DNA of 64,000 bases, from assembly GCF_016591715.1 (NCBI RefSeq), contig NZ_AP024109.1, forward strand, positions 3,596,001-3,660,000. The letters are read 5' to 3'. The notes under the pieces are model-generated. The model was not told the origin of the DNA and searched no databases. It worked only from the letters and a program-made list of their open reading frames with translations. This DNA is from Mesorhizobium sp. J8. Lineage in GTDB: Bacteria > Pseudomonadota > Alphaproteobacteria > Rhizobiales > Rhizobiaceae. Made by a program: the position numbers and the translations under genes. Shown in pieces: positions 61,771 through 64,000 of the stretch; position 1 is the first letter of the stretch; each line of letters starts with the position of its first letter.

Positions 61771-62360
61771 CAGCGCCTGCCTCCAGGCTTGTTTTCCGGG
61801 CGGCCGGATATGCGGGAAAGAAGCGAGCTGTGCGCGGCGCCCATCGCCATGCGCGCGGCGGCGCGGACATCGCCCTCGGGCAAATGCATTGCGGCAAAGC
61901 CGGAGCGGCGTTCAGCCAGCACCGCGACATAGGAGGCAAGCAGCGCCGTCATCTGGATGGCGACGATCATGAACAGGCCGTTTATGCCTTGCGCCACGCC
62001 GCCGACGAGGATCAGCGAAAGCAGGAGCGATGCCGCGACGAAGGCGGTCCGCGCCACGCTCTCGCCCGCGTCCGGCCTTGCCGCCGTGTTCAGCAGCGTT
62101 TCGACGAAGGCCCAGCAGAACAACACCGCGACGGTCAGGAGCGCGATGGAAAGCGGCGCCAGAACGGCGACATTTTCCAGCCCGGCAAGCCCGTTGGCCT
62201 GGACTGAGAGGCCAAGCACGCCAAGCGCCGTCGCTATGCCGCGGCTGCCGTCCATGCAGATATAGGCGAGCAGAGCGAAAACCACCGCCCAATGCAAGGC
62301 CAGAACTGAGCTCAACACGTGCCGCATACGCTTCCCGCTGACGGAGCTCGGGGAGGTCAT
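61770..62360 (-). CDS. Membrane protein of unknown function
   Basis: 196 residues with about four helices (VLALHWAVVFALLAYICMDG, LAPLSIALLTVAVLFCWAFV, TAFVAASLLLSLILVGGVAQ, LFMIVAIQMTALLASYVAVL) and a basic, Arg-rich cytoplasmic tail. GGGAAAGG lies before ATG 62360. Translationally coupled to the DUF6105-like gene. No family recognised. Confidence 0.7.
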   Translation of the reverse strand: MTSPSSVSGKRMRHVLSSVLALHWAVVFALLAYICMDGSRGIATALGVLGLSVQANGLAGLENVAVLAPLSIALLTVAVLFCWAFVETLLNTAARPDAGESVARTAFVAASLLLSLILVGGVAQGINGLFMIVAIQMTALLASYVAVLAERRSGFAAMHLPEGDVRAAARMAMGAAHSSLLSRISGRPENKPGGRR

Positions 62361-62463
62361 GGTTAACCTTTCCCTACTCCAGCGAACGAAGATTGGGCTT
62401 TGCAACGGCTCACCGCAACGGAAACCATTTGTTAAGGTTAACAGCTATCCACAGATGGACAAT

Positions 62464-62531
62464 CCGCCCTGGAGCATGAAGCCGAAGAGCGCGAAGCGGT
62501 CTTCGGCTTCATGCTCCTCGATTTAGGGCGG
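62464..62531. repeat. 18-bp perfect palindrome with outer arm, GAGCATGA family
   Basis: GGAGCATGAAGCCGAAGA (62471-62488), 11-base loop, and its exact complement (62500-62517). An outer arm CCGCCCT (62464-62470) pairs with AGGGCGG (62525-62531) across a 7-base bulge. It lies just after the acyl-CoA dehydrogenase stop (minus strand) and shares its GAGCATGA / CCGAA core with 42884-42935. Confidence 0.88.
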
Positions 62532-62533
62532 GA

Positions 62534-64000
62534 TCAGGTCACTGGCGGATAAAGCGTGTCGATGATCATGCGCGCGTCGTGGCGCGAATCGAGCATGCCG
62601 TAGGTGGTGCGCCATTGTCCGCCCAGCCGCGTTTCGACGAAGGCGTCGGCGATCCGCCCTGCTCCCAGCCGGCGCAGCTCCGCCGCGGCAGCCGACAGCG
62701 CGAGCTGTTCGGTGAGCAGGCGCGCCGAGCCCTGGTCTGTCGCGGCGACCTGCATGGCCGCCTTCAGCACGCCGATGGTGCCGCGCCCGCCGGTGCCGAG
62801 ATCGCGGTCGATGCCGGCGAGCACTTCCTCGAACAGGCCGGGCGCGCGGCCGAGCACGCGCAGCACGTCGAGCGCCATGACATTGCCCGATCCTTCCCAG
62901 ATCGCATTGACCGGCGCCTCCCGATAATAGCGGGCAAGCGGCGCTTCCTCGACATAGCCGTTGCCGCCGAGGCATTCCATCGCCTCGTAAAGCAGCGCCG
63001 GCGCGATCTTGCAGACCCAGTATTTGACCACCGGCGTCATGGCGCGGGCAAAGGCCGCCTCGCCACGGTCGCTTGCCGCCTCGTCGAAAGAACGCGCCAG
63101 CCGGAACGACAGCGCCGTTGCCGCGGCGACATCGAGTGCCATGTCGGCCAGAACCCGCTGCATCAGCGGCTGGTCGATCAGGTTCGATCCGAACACCTGG
63201 CGATGGCGCGTGTGATGCACGGCCTCCGCAAGGCCCGCCCGCATCAGCGCCGACGAAGCGACCGCGCAGTCGAGCCGGGTCAGCGTCACCATATCCATGA
63301 TCGTCTTCACGCCGGCGCCGGGGTCGCCGACCATCTCGCCGATGGCATTGACGAACTCCACCTCCGACGAGGCGTTTGAGCGATTGCCGAGCTTGTCCTT
63401 CAGCCGCTGGAAGCGGAAGCCGTTGCCGGAACCATCGCCCAGGATGCGCGGAACGAGGAAGCAGGACAGTCCCTCCGACGCCTGGGCAAGCACCAGGAAG
63501 GCATCCGACATCGGCGCCGACATGAACCATTTGTGGCCGGACAGTCGGTAAAAACCGCTGCCGGTGCGCTCCGCCCTCGTGGTGTTGGCGCGCACATCGG
63601 TGCCGCCCTGCTTCTCGGTCATGCCCATGCCGAGCGTCAGCCCGGTCTTCTGCACCGGCGGCTTCTGCGTCTGGTCGTATTTGCGCGTCGTCACGCGCGG
63701 CGCCCATTCGCGGAAAAGTTTCGGGCTCGCCATCAGCGCCGCCAGCGAGGCGCTGGTCATGGTGATGGGGCACAGATGCCCCGTCTCGAGCTCGGCGGTC
63801 AGGTAGAAGCGCGCCGCCCTCACCTGATGGCGGCGGCCGATCTCGGCGTCGCCGTTTTCCCACACCGAAGAATGCAGGCCGCCGGCAATCGAGCGGCGCA
63901 TCAAGGCGTGATAGGCCGGGTGGTATTCGACCAGGTCGAGGCGCCGGCCCTGCCGGTCATGGGTGCGCAATTTCGGCGTGTCGGTATTGGCGAGGCGGGC
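62534..64000 (-). CDS. AidB-type acyl-CoA dehydrogenase (partial, runs off right edge)
   Basis: 488 residues visible, with the 5' end beyond the window; the frame stays open to base 64000. Acyl-CoA dehydrogenase features: LTLGMGMTEKQGGTDVRAN (FAD/substrate site), SGHKWFMSAPMSDAFLVLAQ, ECLGGNGYVEEAPLARYYRE and NAIWEGSGNVMALDVLR. The opening LDLVEYHPAYHALM matches the DNA-alkylation-response protein AidB/isovaleryl-CoA dehydrogenase subgroup. AidB binds DNA and flavin; an enzymatic role in leucine breakdown is the alternative. Confidence 0.88.
   Translation of the reverse strand, partial: ARLANTDTPKLRTHDRQGRRLDLVEYHPAYHALMRRSIAGGLHSSVWENGDAEIGRRHQVRAARFYLTAELETGHLCPITMTSASLAALMASPKLFREWAPRVTTRKYDQTQKPPVQKTGLTLGMGMTEKQGGTDVRANTTRAERTGSGFYRLSGHKWFMSAPMSDAFLVLAQASEGLSCFLVPRILGDGSGNGFRFQRLKDKLGNRSNASSEVEFVNAIGEMVGDPGAGVKTIMDMVTLTRLDCAVASSALMRAGLAEAVHHTRHRQVFGSNLIDQPLMQRVLADMALDVAAATALSFRLARSFDEAASDRGEAAFARAMTPVVKYWVCKIAPALLYEAMECLGGNGYVEEAPLARYYREAPVNAIWEGSGNVMALDVLRVLGRAPGLFEEVLAGIDRDLGTGGRGTIGVLKAAMQVAATDQGSARLLTEQLALSAAAAELRRLGAGRIADAFVETRLGGQWRTTYGMLDSRHDARMIIDTLYPPVT

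Overview
The window looks like a chromosomal segment of a Mesorhizobium-like member of the Hyphomicrobiales (Rhizobiales). This rests on high GC with alphaproteobacterial codon use, and on families largely confined to rhizobia and relatives (DUF982, DUF6105-like, EipB/DUF1849, DUF1489, FemAB-like COG3146). It also rests on the gene orders ppiD-trpD-trpC-moaC-moeA-lexA and rpsB..tsf..pyrH-frr-uppS-cdsA-rseP-bamA-lpxD-fabZ-lpxA-lpxI-lpxB, on an alphaproteobacterial GAAC-N7-GAAC SOS box, and on CTTGAC/CTTGCG-N17 type promoters. No rRNA, tRNA, CRISPR array, prophage or insertion sequence was recognised. Most of the window is core chromosome.

Layout. 1-4.8 kb: the end of a large secreted RTX-type protein followed by its type I secretion ABC exporter and membrane fusion protein (+). 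4.8-7.5 kb: a DUF982 gene, an NCS1 nucleobase/hydantoin-type transporter and a DUF1697 gene. 7.5-12.1 kb (-): tpiA, secG, an L,D-transpeptidase and pyrG. 12.2-18.5 kb (+): ppiD-trpD-trpC-moaC-moeA and self-regulated lexA. 18.5-24 kb: comEC (-), gltX and gltA (+). 24-40.1 kb (-): the translation and envelope supercluster, rpsB to lpxB, interrupted between tsf and pyrH by a LysR / SnoaL-like / aldo-keto reductase module. 40.3-44.4 kb: DUF4031, eipB, a RidA-GDPD pair and a COG3146 acyltransferase. 44.5-47.9 kb: a frameshifted LTA-synthase-like sulfatase gene, a HIT protein and the azlCD exporter. 48-51 kb (-): clpS-clpA. 51.1-54.6 kb: phasin (-), a PBP5-like carboxypeptidase (+), a J-like membrane protein and DUF1489 (-). 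54.6-64 kb: sdaA, DUF599, ydcF, gatC-GNAT-gatA, a UPF0173 hydrolase, ruvX, two small membrane-protein genes, and an AidB-type acyl-CoA dehydrogenase that runs off the right edge.

How the genes work together. The 24-40 kb block makes ribosome and translation factors, UMP for precursors, undecaprenyl diphosphate, CDP-diacylglycerol, lipid A and the BAM machine, so it couples translation to outer-envelope growth. The L,D-transpeptidase, dacA, eipB and PpiD add peptidoglycan and periplasmic quality control. clpS-clpA and lexA represent proteolysis and stress control.

The most notable observations are regulatory or structural. A near-consensus phasin promoter carries two GTGC-N3-GCAC inverted repeats 22 bp apart, one in the -35/-10 spacer and one over the expected start site. 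A heptamer GGCAGTA palindrome sits at two convergent gene ends and in both places supplies the last codons and stop (GSRQ-stop) of one gene. Two further palindromes abut gene ends. A J-domain protein has NAD in place of HPD. A ComEC shows no recognisable metallo-beta-lactamase motif. The sulfatase gene has a single-base frameshift just after its metal-binding GDH motif. No clearly new multi-gene system was identified.
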